Assembly: GCA_019689675.1 (NCBI GenBank)
Contig: JADGGZ010000010.1
Coordinates: forward strand, 1-39,887
Direction of reading: 5' to 3'
Length of the DNA stretch: 39,887 nucleotides
Origin: Rhodospirillales bacterium
Lineage (GTDB): Bacteria; Pseudomonadota; Alphaproteobacteria; ATCC43930; CGMCC-115725
Below the pieces are notes generated by a model that saw only the letters and a list, made by a program, of their open reading frames with translations, was not told the DNA's origin and did not search any database. The translations under genes and the position numbers were made by a program. This document shows, piece after piece, positions 1 to 11,166 of this stretch; position 1 is the first letter of the stretch, and every line of letters starts with the position of its first letter.

Positions 1-578
1 TCGGTATCGATCCAGCCCGGCAGGATGGCGTTCACCTGGATCCCGTCCGCGGCCCACGCGGTCGCGAGCGCCTTCGTCAGCTGCACGATCGCGCCCTTGC
101 TCGCGGCGTAGGCCGGGGCGAACGGCGCGCCGAAGATCGACATCATCGATCCGATATTGATGACCTTGCCGCGGCCCGAACGTTTCAGCGCCGGATAGGC
201 CGCCTGGGCGGCGAAGAAGGCGCCCGTCAGATTCGTCTCGATCACCGCGTGCCACTCGGCGGCGGTGTAATCCTCGGGGCGCTTGCGGATCGCCATGCCC
301 GCATTGTTCACGAGTATGTCGAGCCCGCCCAGCCGCGCCTCGGTTTCGCGCACCATCGCGCGCACCGACGCCTCGTCCGTCACATCGACCGCGACGAAAG
401 CGGCCTCGGCACCGAGCGCCTTCAGCTCGGCGAGCGCCGCTTCCGCCTTGTCGGCCCGGCGGGCCGCGATCATCACCTTCGCGCCCGCCGCGGCGAACCC
501 CTTCGCCATGCCGAGCCCGATCCCTCCGTTGCCGCCGGTGACGAGCGCGACGCGCCCGCCGAGATCGAAAAGCTTCAT
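1..578 (-). CDS. SDR family oxidoreductase (3' end outside window)
   Basis: NAD(P)-dependent short-chain dehydrogenase/reductase, probably acting on a hydroxyl or ketone of a small metabolite. The first 192 residues are visible; the C-terminal part, which normally gives substrate specificity, lies beyond the left edge. The Rossmann glycine motif TGGNGGIG is at residues 14-21, NNAG at 91-94, the catalytic Ser is probably S144, and the YAASK motif puts Tyr157 and Lys161 in place. All catalytic residues are therefore present in the visible part. The ATG at 576-578 is preceded by a strong ribosome site (AGGAGG). The gene is divergent from glyQ with 204 bases between. Family assignment is sure; the substrate cannot be told. 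Confidence 0.9.
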   Translation of the reverse strand, partial: MKLFDLGGRVALVTGGNGGIGLGMAKGFAAAGAKVMIAARRADKAEAALAELKALGAEAAFVAVDVTDEASVRAMVRETEARLGGLDILVNNAGMAIRKRPEDYTAAEWHAVIETNLTGAFFAAQAAYPALKRSGRGKVINIGSMMSIFGAPFAPAYAASKGAIVQLTKALATAWAADGIQVNAILPGWIDT

Positions 579-593
579 GCCGCCTCCTGTCGC

Positions 594-622
594 TTGATCA
601 TTCAATTCGTTTCGGATATTTT
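594..622 (+). promoter_or_regulatory. possible distal promoter towards glyQ
   Basis: In the AT-rich part of the SDR/glyQ gap, TTGATC (594-599) and TATTTT (617-622) are separated by 17 bases, a sigma-70-like arrangement reading to the right. A transcript from here would carry a leader of about 155 bases into glyQ that contains the inverted repeat at 726-758. Found by eye only. Confidence 0.3.
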
Positions 623-725
623 GATGACCATATCATGCATGGACGCGAGCCCGCATTGTGTACCGCGAACGAGGTTTTGACGAGCGCTCCGTCGGCGGCC
701 GGTCCTGCATTTTCCCTGCATTTGC

Positions 726-758
726 AGGAGGCGAGCGGGCGGATTGACTTCGCCTCCT
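726..758. repeat. 9-bp perfect inverted repeat around the glyQ -35 box
   Basis: AGGAGGCGA (726-734) is the exact reverse complement of TCGCCTCCT (750-758). The 15-base interval contains the TTGACT -35 box. It could be an operator overlapping the promoter, or a hairpin in a longer leader transcript. Confidence 0.45.
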
Positions 759-771
759 CCGCCTCTATTGT
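744..771 (+). promoter_or_regulatory. candidate glyQ promoter
   Basis: TTGACT (744-749), a 16-base gap, then TATTGT (766-771). The expected transcription start lies only a few bases before the glyQ ATG at 783, so the leader would be very short. This is the best sigma-70 match in the gap. Confidence 0.45.
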
Positions 772-782
772 GCGCCGCACCC

Positions 783-1679
783 ATGCCCACCGCGCCGTCC
801 TTCCAGTCGCTCATCCTGACGTTGCAGCGTTTTTGGGCGGACCAGGGCTGCGTCGTGCTCCAGCCGTACGACGTCGAGGTCGGGGCCGGGACCTTCCATC
901 CGGCGACCACCTTGCGCGCGCTCGGGCCGGAGCCCTGGCGCGCCGCCTATGTCCAGCCGTCGCGGCGGCCGACCGACGGCCGCTACGGCGAGAACCCGAA
1001 CCGGCTCCAGCACTACTACCAGTTCCAGGTGATCCTGAAGCCGGCCCCCGCGAACAGTCAGGCGCTCTACCTCGAAAGCCTCGATGCGCTCGGCATCGAC
1101 CGCCGCCTCCACGACATCAGATTCGTCGAGGACGACTGGGAGAGCCCGACCCTCGGCGCCTGGGGCCTCGGCTGGGAAGTCTGGCTCGACGGCATGGAGG
1201 TGACGCAGTTCACCTATTTCCAGCAGGTGGGCGGCATCGAGTGCGATCCCGTCTCGACCGAGCTCACCTACGGGCTCGAGCGCCTGGCGATGTACGTGCA
1301 GGGCGTCGAGAACGTCTACGACCTCGACTTCAACGGCGTCGAAGGGCCGGGGCGAATCACCTACGGCGACGTCTTCAAGCGCAACGAGCGGGAGTTCTCG
1401 GCCTACAACTTCGAGTTCGCGAATACCGCGAAGCTCTTCGAGCATTTTCGCGACGCCGAGGCCGAGTGCCAGGCGCTCCTCGAGCGGCGCCTCGCGCTCC
1501 CCGCCTATGACCAGTGCATCAAGGCGAGCCACACGTTCAATCTGCTCGACGCGCGTGGCGTGATCTCGGTGACCGAGCGCGCTTCCTACATCGCGCGGGT
1601 GCGGGCGCTCGCGAAGGCGTGCTGCGAGGCGTGGCTCGCCGGCAGCGATTCCGCGCCGGCGCCGGGCGGGAAGGCGTAG
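783..1679 (+). CDS. glyQ: glycine--tRNA ligase alpha subunit
   Basis: Catalytic subunit of the bacterial alpha2-beta2 glycyl-tRNA synthetase, which charges tRNA-Gly in the cytosol. At 298 residues it has the normal family length. The conserved run around [20 protein letters not shown], the [18 protein letters not shown] segment (class II aminoacylation fold) and the [22 protein letters not shown] segment are all intact. An in-frame ATG at 744 would add 13 proline-rich residues and overlap the promoter; the ATG at 783 gives the usual N-terminus ([12 protein letters not shown]). The stop is one base before the glyS GTG, so the two subunits are translated from one transcript. Confidence 0.97.
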   Translation: MPTAPSFQSLILTLQRFWADQGCVVLQPYDVEVGAGTFHPATTLRALGPEPWRAAYVQPSRRPTDGRYGENPNRLQHYYQFQVILKPAPANSQALYLESLDALGIDRRLHDIRFVEDDWESPTLGAWGLGWEVWLDGMEVTQFTYFQQVGGIECDPVSTELTYGLERLAMYVQGVENVYDLDFNGVEGPGRITYGDVFKRNEREFSAYNFEFANTAKLFEHFRDAEAECQALLERRLALPAYDQCIKASHTFNLLDARGVISVTERASYIARVRALAKACCEAWLAGSDSAPAPGGKA

Positions 1680-1680
1680 C

Positions 1681-3789
1681 GTGCCCGACCTTCTCTTCGA
1701 GCTCCTCTCGGAAGAGATCCCGGCGCGCATGCAGGCGCGCGCGGCCGAGGACCTCGCGCGCATCGTCGGCGCGAAGCTCGAAGCCGCGGGGCTCGGCTAC
1801 AAGGCCGCGCGGAGCTACGTGACGCCGCGCCGCCTGACGCTCGTCGTCGAAGGACTGCCCGAGGCGCAGGCCGACGTGACCGAAGAGCGGCGGGGGCCGC
1901 GGGTCGATGCGCCGGAAAAGGCGATCGAGGGCTTCCTCAAGGCAGCCGGGCTCGGCTCGCTCGCGGAATGCGAGAAGCGGGATACCGGCAAGGGCGTCTT
2001 CTGGTTGGCGGTGATCCGCAAGTCCGGGCGCCCGACCGCCGAGGTGTTGCCGGGTCTCCTGCGCGAGGCCGTCTACGACTTCCCTTGGCCGAAATCGATG
2101 CGCTTTCCGGCGGCGCCCTTCCGCTGGGTGCGGCCGCTCCAGAGCGTTCTCTGCCTCTTCGGCGGCAAGGTCCTGCCGATCGAGCTCGGCTCCGTCCCCG
2201 TCGGCGACACCACCGAGGGGCATCGCTTCCTAGCCGGGCAGCGGGTCCGCGTGAAGGATTTCGCCGACTACCGCGCGAAGCTCAGCGCCGCGAGCGTGGT
2301 CCTCGATCCCGTCGAGCGGCGGCAGAAGATTCTCGAGGGCCTCGAGCGCGAGGCCGGGCGTCGGGGGCTGCGGCTCAAGGATGATCCCGCGCTCCTCGAC
2401 GAGGTCACGGGCCTCGTCGAATACCCCGTCGTGCTCGCCGGCCGGATCGACGACGCATTCATGGACGTGCCGCCCGAGGTGCTCACCACCTCGATGCGCG
2501 CCCACCAGAAGTACTTCGCGTGCCTCGGCAGCGACGGGAAGCTGGCGCCGCACTTCCTCCTCGTCGCGAACACCACGACGAGCGACAACGGGGCCGCGGT
2601 GGTCGCGGGCAACGAGCGCGTTCTTCGCGCCCGGCTCTCCGACGCCAAGTTCTTCTGGGACCAGGACCGCAAGGTGCCGCTCGAGAGCCGGGTGCCGAAG
2701 CTCGCCGAGCGGATCTTCCACGCGAAGCTCGGCACCGTTCTCGACAAGGTGCGCCGCGTCGAGGCGCTGGCCGAGGCGCTCGTGCCGTTCGTTCCGGGCG
2801 CCGAGAAGGCGCTCGCGCGCCGGGCCGCGCTCCTCGCCAAGGCCGACCTTTCCTCCGGCATGGTAGGCGAGTTCCCCGAGCTGCAGGGCGTCATGGGGGC
2901 CTATTACGCCCGGCACGACGGCGAGGACGAGGCCGTCGCCGCCGCCGTCGCCGAGCACTACTCGCCTCTCGGCCCCTCCGACCGTTGCCCGACCGCGCCG
3001 GTCAGCATCGTGGTGGCGCTCGCCGACAAGATCGACAGCCTCGCCGCGTTCTTCTCGATCGACGAGAAGCCGACCGGGTCGAAGGATCCTTACGCGCTGC
3101 GCCGCGCCGCGCTCGGCGTCATCCGGCTCATTCTCGAGAATCGCCTTCGGGTGCCGCTCGCCGCGATGTTCGACCGTGCGGCCGAGCTCGTCGCCGGGCA
3201 GCTCGGCGGCGGCACGCTCTTCGTCCGCGCGCCGGGCTGGAGCCGCGAGCTGAGCCGCGTGGCGGTCGACCTCCTCGGCTTCTTCGCCGACCGGCTCGAG
3301 GTGCATCTGCGCGAGAAGGGCGTTCGGCACGACCTCATCGATGCGGTCTTCAGCCTCGGCGGCGAGGACGACCTCGTTCGCCTCCTGTCGCGGGTCGCCG
3401 CGCTCGGCGGGTTTCTCGAGAGCGAGGACGGCGCCAACCTGCTCGTCGCCTACCGCCGCGCCTCGAACATCGTCCGGATCGAGGAGAAGCGCGACGGGCG
3501 CTCCTACGACGAGGCCCCAGATCCGGCGCTCCTCGACTTGCCCGAGGAGAAGGCGCTCTTCGCGCGGCTCGGCGAGGCCAGGCACGCGGCCGGCGCCGCC
3601 CTCGCGCACGAGGAATTCGAGCGGGCGATGGCGGCGCTCGCGGCTCTCCGGCGGCCGGTCGACGAATTTTTCGATCGCGTGACCGTTAATGCTCCGGAAG
3701 CCGAATTGCGCGCAAATCGTTTGCGCCTCCTCTCGGAAATCCGGGCGACGCTCGGGCGTGTCGCCGACTTTTCGCGGATCGAAGGGTGA
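1681..3789 (+). CDS. glyS: glycine--tRNA ligase beta subunit
   Basis: Beta subunit of the heterotetrameric glycyl-tRNA synthetase, responsible mainly for tRNA binding; it carries an HD-type domain and a C-terminal anticodon-binding (DALR-like) region. The protein is 702 residues, typical of the family, starting with the hallmark [16 protein letters not shown] after a GTG start at 1681. The conserved segment [14 protein letters not shown] lies near residue 265 and [17 protein letters not shown] near 440. It follows glyQ after a single base and ends overlapping the reading frame of ppdK, so it is the middle gene of a three-gene operon. Confidence 0.97.
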   Translation: MPDLLFELLSEEIPARMQARAAEDLARIVGAKLEAAGLGYKAARSYVTPRRLTLVVEGLPEAQADVTEERRGPRVDAPEKAIEGFLKAAGLGSLAECEKRDTGKGVFWLAVIRKSGRPTAEVLPGLLREAVYDFPWPKSMRFPAAPFRWVRPLQSVLCLFGGKVLPIELGSVPVGDTTEGHRFLAGQRVRVKDFADYRAKLSAASVVLDPVERRQKILEGLEREAGRRGLRLKDDPALLDEVTGLVEYPVVLAGRIDDAFMDVPPEVLTTSMRAHQKYFACLGSDGKLAPHFLLVANTTTSDNGAAVVAGNERVLRARLSDAKFFWDQDRKVPLESRVPKLAERIFHAKLGTVLDKVRRVEALAEALVPFVPGAEKALARRAALLAKADLSSGMVGEFPELQGVMGAYYARHDGEDEAVAAAVAEHYSPLGPSDRCPTAPVSIVVALADKIDSLAAFFSIDEKPTGSKDPYALRRAALGVIRLILENRLRVPLAAMFDRAAELVAGQLGGGTLFVRAPGWSRELSRVAVDLLGFFADRLEVHLREKGVRHDLIDAVFSLGGEDDLVRLLSRVAALGGFLESEDGANLLVAYRRASNIVRIEEKRDGRSYDEAPDPALLDLPEEKALFARLGEARHAAGAALAHEEFERAMAALAALRRPVDEFFDRVTVNAPEAELRANRLRLLSEIRATLGRVADFSRIEG

Positions 3790-3794
3790 AGAAG

Positions 3795-6479
<2,685 letters not shown>

Positions 6480-6489
6480 ACGCGACTTT

Positions 6490-6534
6490 CTTGCGCCGCC
6501 GCAAGTAACGCCGGAGAAAAAATCTTCGGCGTTA
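6490..6534 (+). other. two tandem hairpins after ppdK
   Basis: The first hairpin is CTTGCG (6490-6495) and CGCAAG (6500-6505) with loop CCGC. The second is a 12-bp stem from 6506 to 6534 (TAACGCCGGAGA / TCTTCGGCGTTA, one G-T pair) with loop AAAAA. Neither is followed by a T-run, so they look more like mRNA-stabilising or processing structures than terminators. Confidence 0.5.
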
Positions 6535-6554
6535 ACCAATTGTTCAGCTTAGTC

Positions 6555-6652
6555 GTCGTAGAAGAGACTTACGGTACGCGAGTGCCGTAAGTCCTTCGGG
6601 CTTTTCCTCCCTGAAAACTCGGGCCGCGGTCTCTGCGGCCCGTTTCTTTTCA
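6555..6652 (+). ncRNA. candidate small RNA or structured ppdK 3' UTR
   Basis: A long hairpin spans 6561-6597: about 16 pairs with one bulged A, closed by a GCGA (GNRA) tetraloop at 6578-6581. It is followed by an unpaired T/C-rich stretch with CCTCCC at 6606-6611, an anti-Shine-Dalgarno-like seed, and then by an intrinsic terminator. This layout (5' hairpin, exposed C/U-rich seed, terminator) is that of many trans-acting bacterial small RNAs. No convincing own promoter was seen, so it could also be released from the ppdK transcript. The 5' end is a guess. Confidence 0.4.
6620..6650 (+). terminator. intrinsic terminator
   Basis: CGGGCCGC (6620-6627) pairs with GCGGCCCG (6635-6642) over eight G/C-only pairs with a 7-base loop, followed at once by TTTCTTTT (6643-6650). 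This is the clearest rho-independent terminator in the window and closes the glyQ-glyS-ppdK transcript and any small RNA inside its 3' region. Confidence 0.85.
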
Positions 6653-6701
6653 AGCGCTTGCGGGCTGGGAACCGCGGCGCTGCTCGTCCGTTGGCGCGGG
6701 C

Positions 6702-7061
6702 ATGCTCGCCCCCGGCCTCCTCGCTCTCGCGGCTCTCCTCCTGCTCGCGCCGGCGGCCGAGGCGAGCAGCTGCGCCGAGGAAGCCGAGCTGCTCGCCCGG
6801 CAATACGGCCTCGCCGGCGCCGGCAGCACGCCCCCGCCGGAAGAGCGGGGCACCCGGCCGGCGCTCGAATCGCCCCCCTCGCCCGAGGCGCGCCGCCCTG
6901 CGGAAGGCGCGGGCTCGACCGCCCCGCCGCTCGACCCGGCGCGCCGCGCCCGCATGGAGGCTGCCGTCGCGTCCGCGCGCGCCGAGGACGACGAGCGGCG
7001 ATGCTTCGAACTGCTCGAGGAGGCGCGGTCGGCCGCGTCGGGCGCGAGCGAGGCGCGCTGA
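6702..7061 (+). CDS. small exported protein of unknown function
   Basis: 119 residues, not assigned to a named family. It begins with a typical signal peptide: a short N-terminus, a leucine/alanine-rich core at residues 4-17, and a likely cleavage in the APAAEAS region near residue 21. The mature part starts with SSCAEEAELLARQYGLAG, is proline-rich in the middle (about 40-75) and ends in a charged, probably helical stretch with a second Cys (DDERRCFELLEEAR). The two cysteines could form a disulphide in the periplasm. It starts 50 bases after the terminator and so probably has its own signal. A longer overlapping frame on the other strand has no signal peptide or recognisable features, so this frame is preferred. 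Function unknown. Confidence 0.6.
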   Translation: MLAPGLLALAALLLLAPAAEASSCAEEAELLARQYGLAGAGSTPPPEERGTRPALESPPSPEARRPAEGAGSTAPPLDPARRARMEAAVASARAEDDERRCFELLEEARSAASGASEAR

Positions 7062-7263
7062 AATCGCCTGACGGCGAAGCGCGACAACGCGCCGCAGCCG
7101 GCCTCGCGCCGTCTTCCGTGCCGGAGGCTTCGAGGTTCCGGTCCCGACGGGAAGAAGCCGCCTCGCGGCTGCGTTGTCCGCACGAGCCGGGTAGCCCTCG
7201 AAAGGGTCAGGACGGTTCAGCGCATTCTCCTTCGTCCGGCGAGTTTCCGTAGCACCTTCGTTC
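7062..7263. other. 202-base intergenic stretch
   Basis: Gap between the small exported protein and the ABC exporter. It holds a compact hairpin, AGCCGC (7156-7161) / GCGGCT (7165-7170), but no clear promoter and no obvious ribosome site before the ATG at 7264. Confidence 0.4.
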
Positions 7264-9006
7264 ATGTCGTCATCCCACGTTCCGGCGCTGCGCACCTACG
7301 TGCGCGCGCTGCGCGAGGCGCGGCCATGGTGGCCGCATCTCGGCCTCATCCTCGTCCTCGGGCTCGCCGGCGCTCCCCTCGCCCTGCTGACGCCGCTGCC
7401 GCTCAAGATCGTCGCCGACTCGGTTTTGAACGACGCGGCGCTGCCGTTTCCTGTGGGGCTCCTCGACGCAGAGCCGCTCGTCGTGGCGGTCGGGCTCGCG
7501 GTCGCTCTCGTCTTCGTCAATCTCGCGCACCGGATCGGCGAGTGGCTCTTCCGCGAATGGGTGGGAGAGAGGATGGTCGCGCGTTTCCGCGCCAAGCTCT
7601 TCGAGCGGGCGCTGATGGTCGCGGCTCCGGGGCAGGAAGCGGCGGCGACTCAGGACCTCGCCTTCCGCATCATGAGCGACGCGCCGGCGCTGCAATGGAC
7701 GGCGGTCTACGCCTTCATTCCGGTGGTGGTCTCGCTCGTTTCGCTCGGGGCGACGCTCTGGGTGACGACGGCGATCAGCCCGGCGCTCGCCCTGACGGCG
7801 CTTTTGACGACGGCGCCGGCCATTCTTCTCATTCACGTCTCGCAAAAGCGGATGCGCGGCCGCTGGCACGACGTCCGCGAGCGCGAGAGCGCAGCACAAT
7901 CCGTCGTGCAGGAGGTTCTCGGCGCGCTTCGCCTCGTTGTGACCTTCGGGCAGGAGCGGCGGGAGGTCCAGCGCTACGAGGAGGCCTACGGTACGGCGGT
8001 CGCGACCAAGCTGCGCGCGCTTCAGGCCCAATCGGCGCTGGGCGGCGCGCTCTCGCTCTCGACCGGGCTCGGCGCCGTGGTGATCCTCTGGATCGGGGTG
8101 CGCGAAGTCCAGGCCGGGCTCCTCAGCATCGGCGACCTCTTGCTCGTCATCGCCTATGTCGCGCAGCTCTACGAGCCGCTGCAGCAGATCGGGACGCACA
8201 TCACCGGACAGCAGCAGGCGATCGCCAGCGCCGAACGCGCCTTCGCGCTCCTCGACCGCGCCCCCGTCGTGGAGGACAGCGGCGCAATGCCGATGGACCG
8301 TGCCGACGGCGACGTCTCGTTCCGAAACGTCGCCTTCGCGTATCCGGGGACAGACGAGCCCGTGCTCGCCGGCGTGTCGCTCGACGTCCCGGCGGGCAGC
8401 TTCGTCGGCATCGTCGGCCGCACCGGCACCGGCAAGAGCACGCTCGTCAACCTTCTCGTCCGCCTCTTCGATCCGAAGGAGGGCCAGATCCTGCTCGACG
8501 GCACGGATCTGCGGGACTTGCGGCTTTCGGACCTTCGACGCCAGTTCGCGGTCGTGCCGCAGGATCCGATCCTCTTCTCGACCACCGTCTTCGACAACAT
8601 CGCCTATGCCAAGCCGGGCGCAACGCGGGCCGAGGTGATCGCGGCGGCGAAGGCGGCCCAGGCGCACGACTTCATCATGAAGCTGCCGGACGGCTATGCG
8701 ACCCCGGTCGGCGACCGCGGCGCGCGCCTTTCGGGCGGCGAACGGCAGCGCATCGCGCTCGCCCGCGCCTTTCTCAAGGACGCGCCGATCCTCATCCTCG
8801 ACGAGCCCACCAGCGCGATCGACACCGCGACCGAGGGCGCGATCGTCGAGAGCCTCGAACGCCTCGTCCGCGGCCGCACTACCTTCATGATCGCGCACCG
8901 GCTTTCGACTCTGCGCAGGGTCGATTTCGTGCTGCGGGTCGAGAACGGCAGGCTCGCCGTCGAGCCCCCGCCGCATCCGGCGCCGGCGTTGGCGGCGGCC
9001 GCGTGA
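7264..9006 (+). CDS. ABC exporter, fused permease and ATPase (MsbA-like)
   Basis: Inner-membrane half-transporter expected to work as a homodimer and export or flip a lipid, glycolipid or drug. The 580 residues comprise an exporter transmembrane domain (about 20-310, with hydrophobic spans such as LGLILVLGLAGAPLALL) and an ATPase domain with Walker A GRTGTGKST near 385, Q-loop VVPQDPILFS, signature LSGGERQRIALARAF near 489, Walker B ILILDEPTSAID near 509 and the H-loop IAHRLST near 544. All ATPase motifs are intact. It is followed after 38 bases by a GT39 glycosyltransferase, which suggests a role with lipid-linked sugars, but the substrate cannot be read from sequence. No clear Shine-Dalgarno precedes the ATG. 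Confidence 0.9.
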   Translation: MSSSHVPALRTYVRALREARPWWPHLGLILVLGLAGAPLALLTPLPLKIVADSVLNDAALPFPVGLLDAEPLVVAVGLAVALVFVNLAHRIGEWLFREWVGERMVARFRAKLFERALMVAAPGQEAAATQDLAFRIMSDAPALQWTAVYAFIPVVVSLVSLGATLWVTTAISPALALTALLTTAPAILLIHVSQKRMRGRWHDVRERESAAQSVVQEVLGALRLVVTFGQERREVQRYEEAYGTAVATKLRALQAQSALGGALSLSTGLGAVVILWIGVREVQAGLLSIGDLLLVIAYVAQLYEPLQQIGTHITGQQQAIASAERAFALLDRAPVVEDSGAMPMDRADGDVSFRNVAFAYPGTDEPVLAGVSLDVPAGSFVGIVGRTGTGKSTLVNLLVRLFDPKEGQILLDGTDLRDLRLSDLRRQFAVVPQDPILFSTTVFDNIAYAKPGATRAEVIAAAKAAQAHDFIMKLPDGYATPVGDRGARLSGGERQRIALARAFLKDAPILILDEPTSAIDTATEGAIVESLERLVRGRTTFMIAHRLSTLRRVDFVLRVENGRLAVEPPPHPAPALAAAA

Positions 9007-9044
9007 TTGCCTTTCCAGCAATGCGTAACTAACTTGCCGCGGCC

Positions 9045-10517
9045 ATGTCGGATTTCGCTCTCTCCGCCACGGCGGCGGAGCAGCGTCATCTCCGCATAGC
9101 GGCGATCGTCGGGCTCGTCGTCACTCTGGCGCGGCTCCTATGGCTCGCGGCGGGGACGACGGATCTTTATCCGGACGAGGCGCAGTACTGGCTCTGGTCG
9201 CGCACGCCGGACTGGGGCTATTACTCGAAGCCGCCCATGGTCGCCTGGATCATCGCGGCGACGACCGGGGTCTTCGGCGATTCGACGTTCGGGGCGAGGG
9301 CGGCCGCTCCGCTGTTCCATCTCGGCACCAGCCTTCTCGTCTATGCGCTCGCGCGGCGCCTCTACGATCCGAGGACGGCATGCTGGGCCGCGGTCACCTT
9401 CGTGACTCTCCCGGGAATCAGCGTCTCCTCGCTCATCATCTCGACCGACGTTCCGCTGCTTTTCTTCTGGGCCGCTTCTCTCTACTTCTTCGTTCGCGCG
9501 CGCGAGGCGGGCGGCTGGGGCTGGTGGCTCGCCCTCGGTATGGCACTCGGGCTCGGCCTCCTCGCGAAATACGCGATGGCGTACTGGATCATCTGCGGCG
9601 CGCTCTTCTCGATCGTCGAACGCTCGGAGCGCCGCCACCTCCCGCGGCTTCTCGGCGCATTTGCCGTGGCGCTCGCGGTCTATGCGCCGAACTTCGCCTG
9701 GAACGCCGCCAACCAATTCGTGAGCTACGCGCATACCAAAGAGAACGCGCATCTTTGGGGGCCGCTCTTCCATCCGTTGCAGCTCCTCGAGTTCCTGCTC
9801 TCGCAGGCGGGCGTGTTCGGCCCGATCCTCTTCGCAGCGCTTCTCGTGCTGCTCGCGATGCGTGCTTTCGGCGACGGGCGCGACCGTCTCCTCGCCTGGT
9901 TCTCCCTGCCCGTTCTCGCAGCCGTGACGGCGCTGAGCCTCCTGTCGCGCAGCAACGCCAACTGGGCGGCGCCCGCCTATGTCGCCGCGACGATTCTGGT
10001 CGTCGCCTGGCTGCTGCGCGGCGGGCGGACGCGGCTCGTCTCGGCCTCGGTCGCGCTTCATGTCGCCATCGGCGCGCTGCTCATGGGCGGGGCCGAGACG
10101 GCGGCGGCGCTCGGCGCGCCTCTGCCGGCGAAGTTCGACCCGTGGGTGCGCCTGCGCGGCTGGTCCGAGATCGGCGAGACGATCGGGGGGCTGCTGGCGC
10201 AACGTCCGGGCTTCGTCATCGCGTCGGACGACCGCGAGGTCCTGGCAGCGCTCGCCTACTACGTTCGGCCCGGACCGCCGCCCCTCGCGAAATGGAACGC
10301 CGACGGGATCGTCACCGACCATTTCGATCTCACGGCGGACATGCGGCCCCTGGTGGGCCGGGACTTCCTCTTCGTCACGGAGGGCGACGATCAGCACGCG
10401 GCAGAACTGGCGAGCTATTTCCGTTCAGCGGCCAAGCTGACGGTCGTCCGCACAGCCCGACGCAGCTACGCGGTTTGGGAGCTCAAGGGCTTCCGCGGTT
10501 ACGACCGGGCGTCTTGA
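9045..10517 (+). CDS. GT39/ArnT-like membrane glycosyltransferase
   Basis: Polytopic membrane protein (490 residues) of the dolichyl-phosphate-mannose/ArnT (PMT) superfamily. These enzymes move a sugar from a polyprenyl-phosphate donor to a lipid or protein acceptor on the periplasmic side. The first loop carries LYPDEAQYWLWSRTP with the acidic DE pair typical of the catalytic loop, followed by YYSKPPMVAWII. About ten hydrophobic spans follow (for example near 110-140, 150-190, 230-330), and the C-terminal 120 residues form a soluble periplasmic part. It lies 38 bases after the ABC exporter and overlaps the end of the convergent PAP2 gene by 35 bases. Probable envelope glycolipid modification; acceptor unknown. 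Confidence 0.85.
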   Translation: MSDFALSATAAEQRHLRIAAIVGLVVTLARLLWLAAGTTDLYPDEAQYWLWSRTPDWGYYSKPPMVAWIIAATTGVFGDSTFGARAAAPLFHLGTSLLVYALARRLYDPRTACWAAVTFVTLPGISVSSLIISTDVPLLFFWAASLYFFVRAREAGGWGWWLALGMALGLGLLAKYAMAYWIICGALFSIVERSERRHLPRLLGAFAVALAVYAPNFAWNAANQFVSYAHTKENAHLWGPLFHPLQLLEFLLSQAGVFGPILFAALLVLLAMRAFGDGRDRLLAWFSLPVLAAVTALSLLSRSNANWAAPAYVAATILVVAWLLRGGRTRLVSASVALHVAIGALLMGGAETAAALGAPLPAKFDPWVRLRGWSEIGETIGGLLAQRPGFVIASDDREVLAALAYYVRPGPPPLAKWNADGIVTDHFDLTADMRPLVGRDFLFVTEGDDQHAAELASYFRSAAKLTVVRTARRSYAVWELKGFRGYDRAS

Positions 10518-11166
10518 GCGCGATCTCGCCCGCTTCCTTCTCGAGGATGAGCCAGTGGAGGAGCCAGGCCGTCGCCGCGACCGCGACGCCCGAGAACACG
10601 ACGTCGGAAAGGAAATGCCCGCCTTGGGCGATGCGCGCGAGCCCGAAGAAAGCGCCGAGCGCGACCACCCCCGCGGCGGCGGCGTAGCGGCGGGGCGGCG
10701 GCAGCAGAAAGGCGAGCGAGAGAAACCAGAAGGCGATCGCGGGGTCGCCCGCGACGAACGAGCAGTTCTTCACGCACTGATCGGAGACGAGGGGGGCCGG
10801 CGTGAAGCGCTTGGTGCCGCCGAACTCGGTCACCTGCGACGGCCGTGCCCGGCCCCAATTGTCCTTGAGGCCGGTGTTGACGACGAGACCCGGGCCGAGG
10901 ACGAGCGACAGGGCGAGGCAGAGCGCGATGCGCCGACCGCGTCTGGTGCCCCGGGCGCGGAACGCGAAGGCGAGAATGCCGATCGCGATGGAGGCGGTGA
11001 GGTAGGGCGTCCCTTCGTGCACGAGCCGGAAGGCCCAGTAGTCCCGAAGAAAGAAGCCGTCGTCCGGGCGCCAGAAGAGGCGGGTCGTCCAGAGGTCGAT
11101 TTCGGGAAAGAGCCAGAAGAGGAGCGCGGCCGCGCTCGCCGCGACGGCGAAAAAGGCCGGCCTCAT
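10483..11166 (-). CDS. PAP2-family lipid phosphatase with altered motif 2
   Basis: 227-residue integral membrane phosphatase of the type-2 phosphatidic acid phosphatase superfamily, expected to remove phosphate from a lipid (lipid A, phosphatidylglycerol-phosphate or undecaprenyl pyrophosphate). Motif 1 (K-x6-RP) is present as KDNWGRARP, K101 to P109. Motif 3 (R-x5-H-x3-D) is present as RIAQGGHFLSD, R178/H184/D188. In motif 2, normally PSGH, the sequence is SFVAGD, with Asp141 where the His usually stands. Hydrophobic spans lie at about 4-20, 55-70, 80-97, 142-157 and 160-178. The start at 11166 overlaps the stop of the upstream ELM1 gene by 4 bases (ATGA), so both are co-translated. Confidence 0.85.
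   Translation of the reverse strand: MRPAFFAVAASAAALLFWLFPEIDLWTTRLFWRPDDGFFLRDYWAFRLVHEGTPYLTASIAIGILAFAFRARGTRRGRRIALCLALSLVLGPGLVVNTGLKDNWGRARPSQVTEFGGTKRFTPAPLVSDQCVKNCSFVAGDPAIAFWFLSLAFLLPPPRRYAAAAGVVALGAFFGLARIAQGGHFLSDVVFSGVAVAATAWLLHWLILEKEAGEIALKTPGRNRGSP

Noticed and set aside
625-645. TGATGACCATATCA dyad as an operator for the SDR gene
   Set aside because: Only four pairs around a six-base centre in an AT-rich patch; too weak to call.
6549-7295. Long open frame on the minus strand opposite the small exported protein
   Set aside because: It runs through the terminator and hairpin region, has no ribosome site before its possible starts and an arginine/glycine-rich composition typical of shadow frames, while the plus-strand frame has a clear signal peptide.
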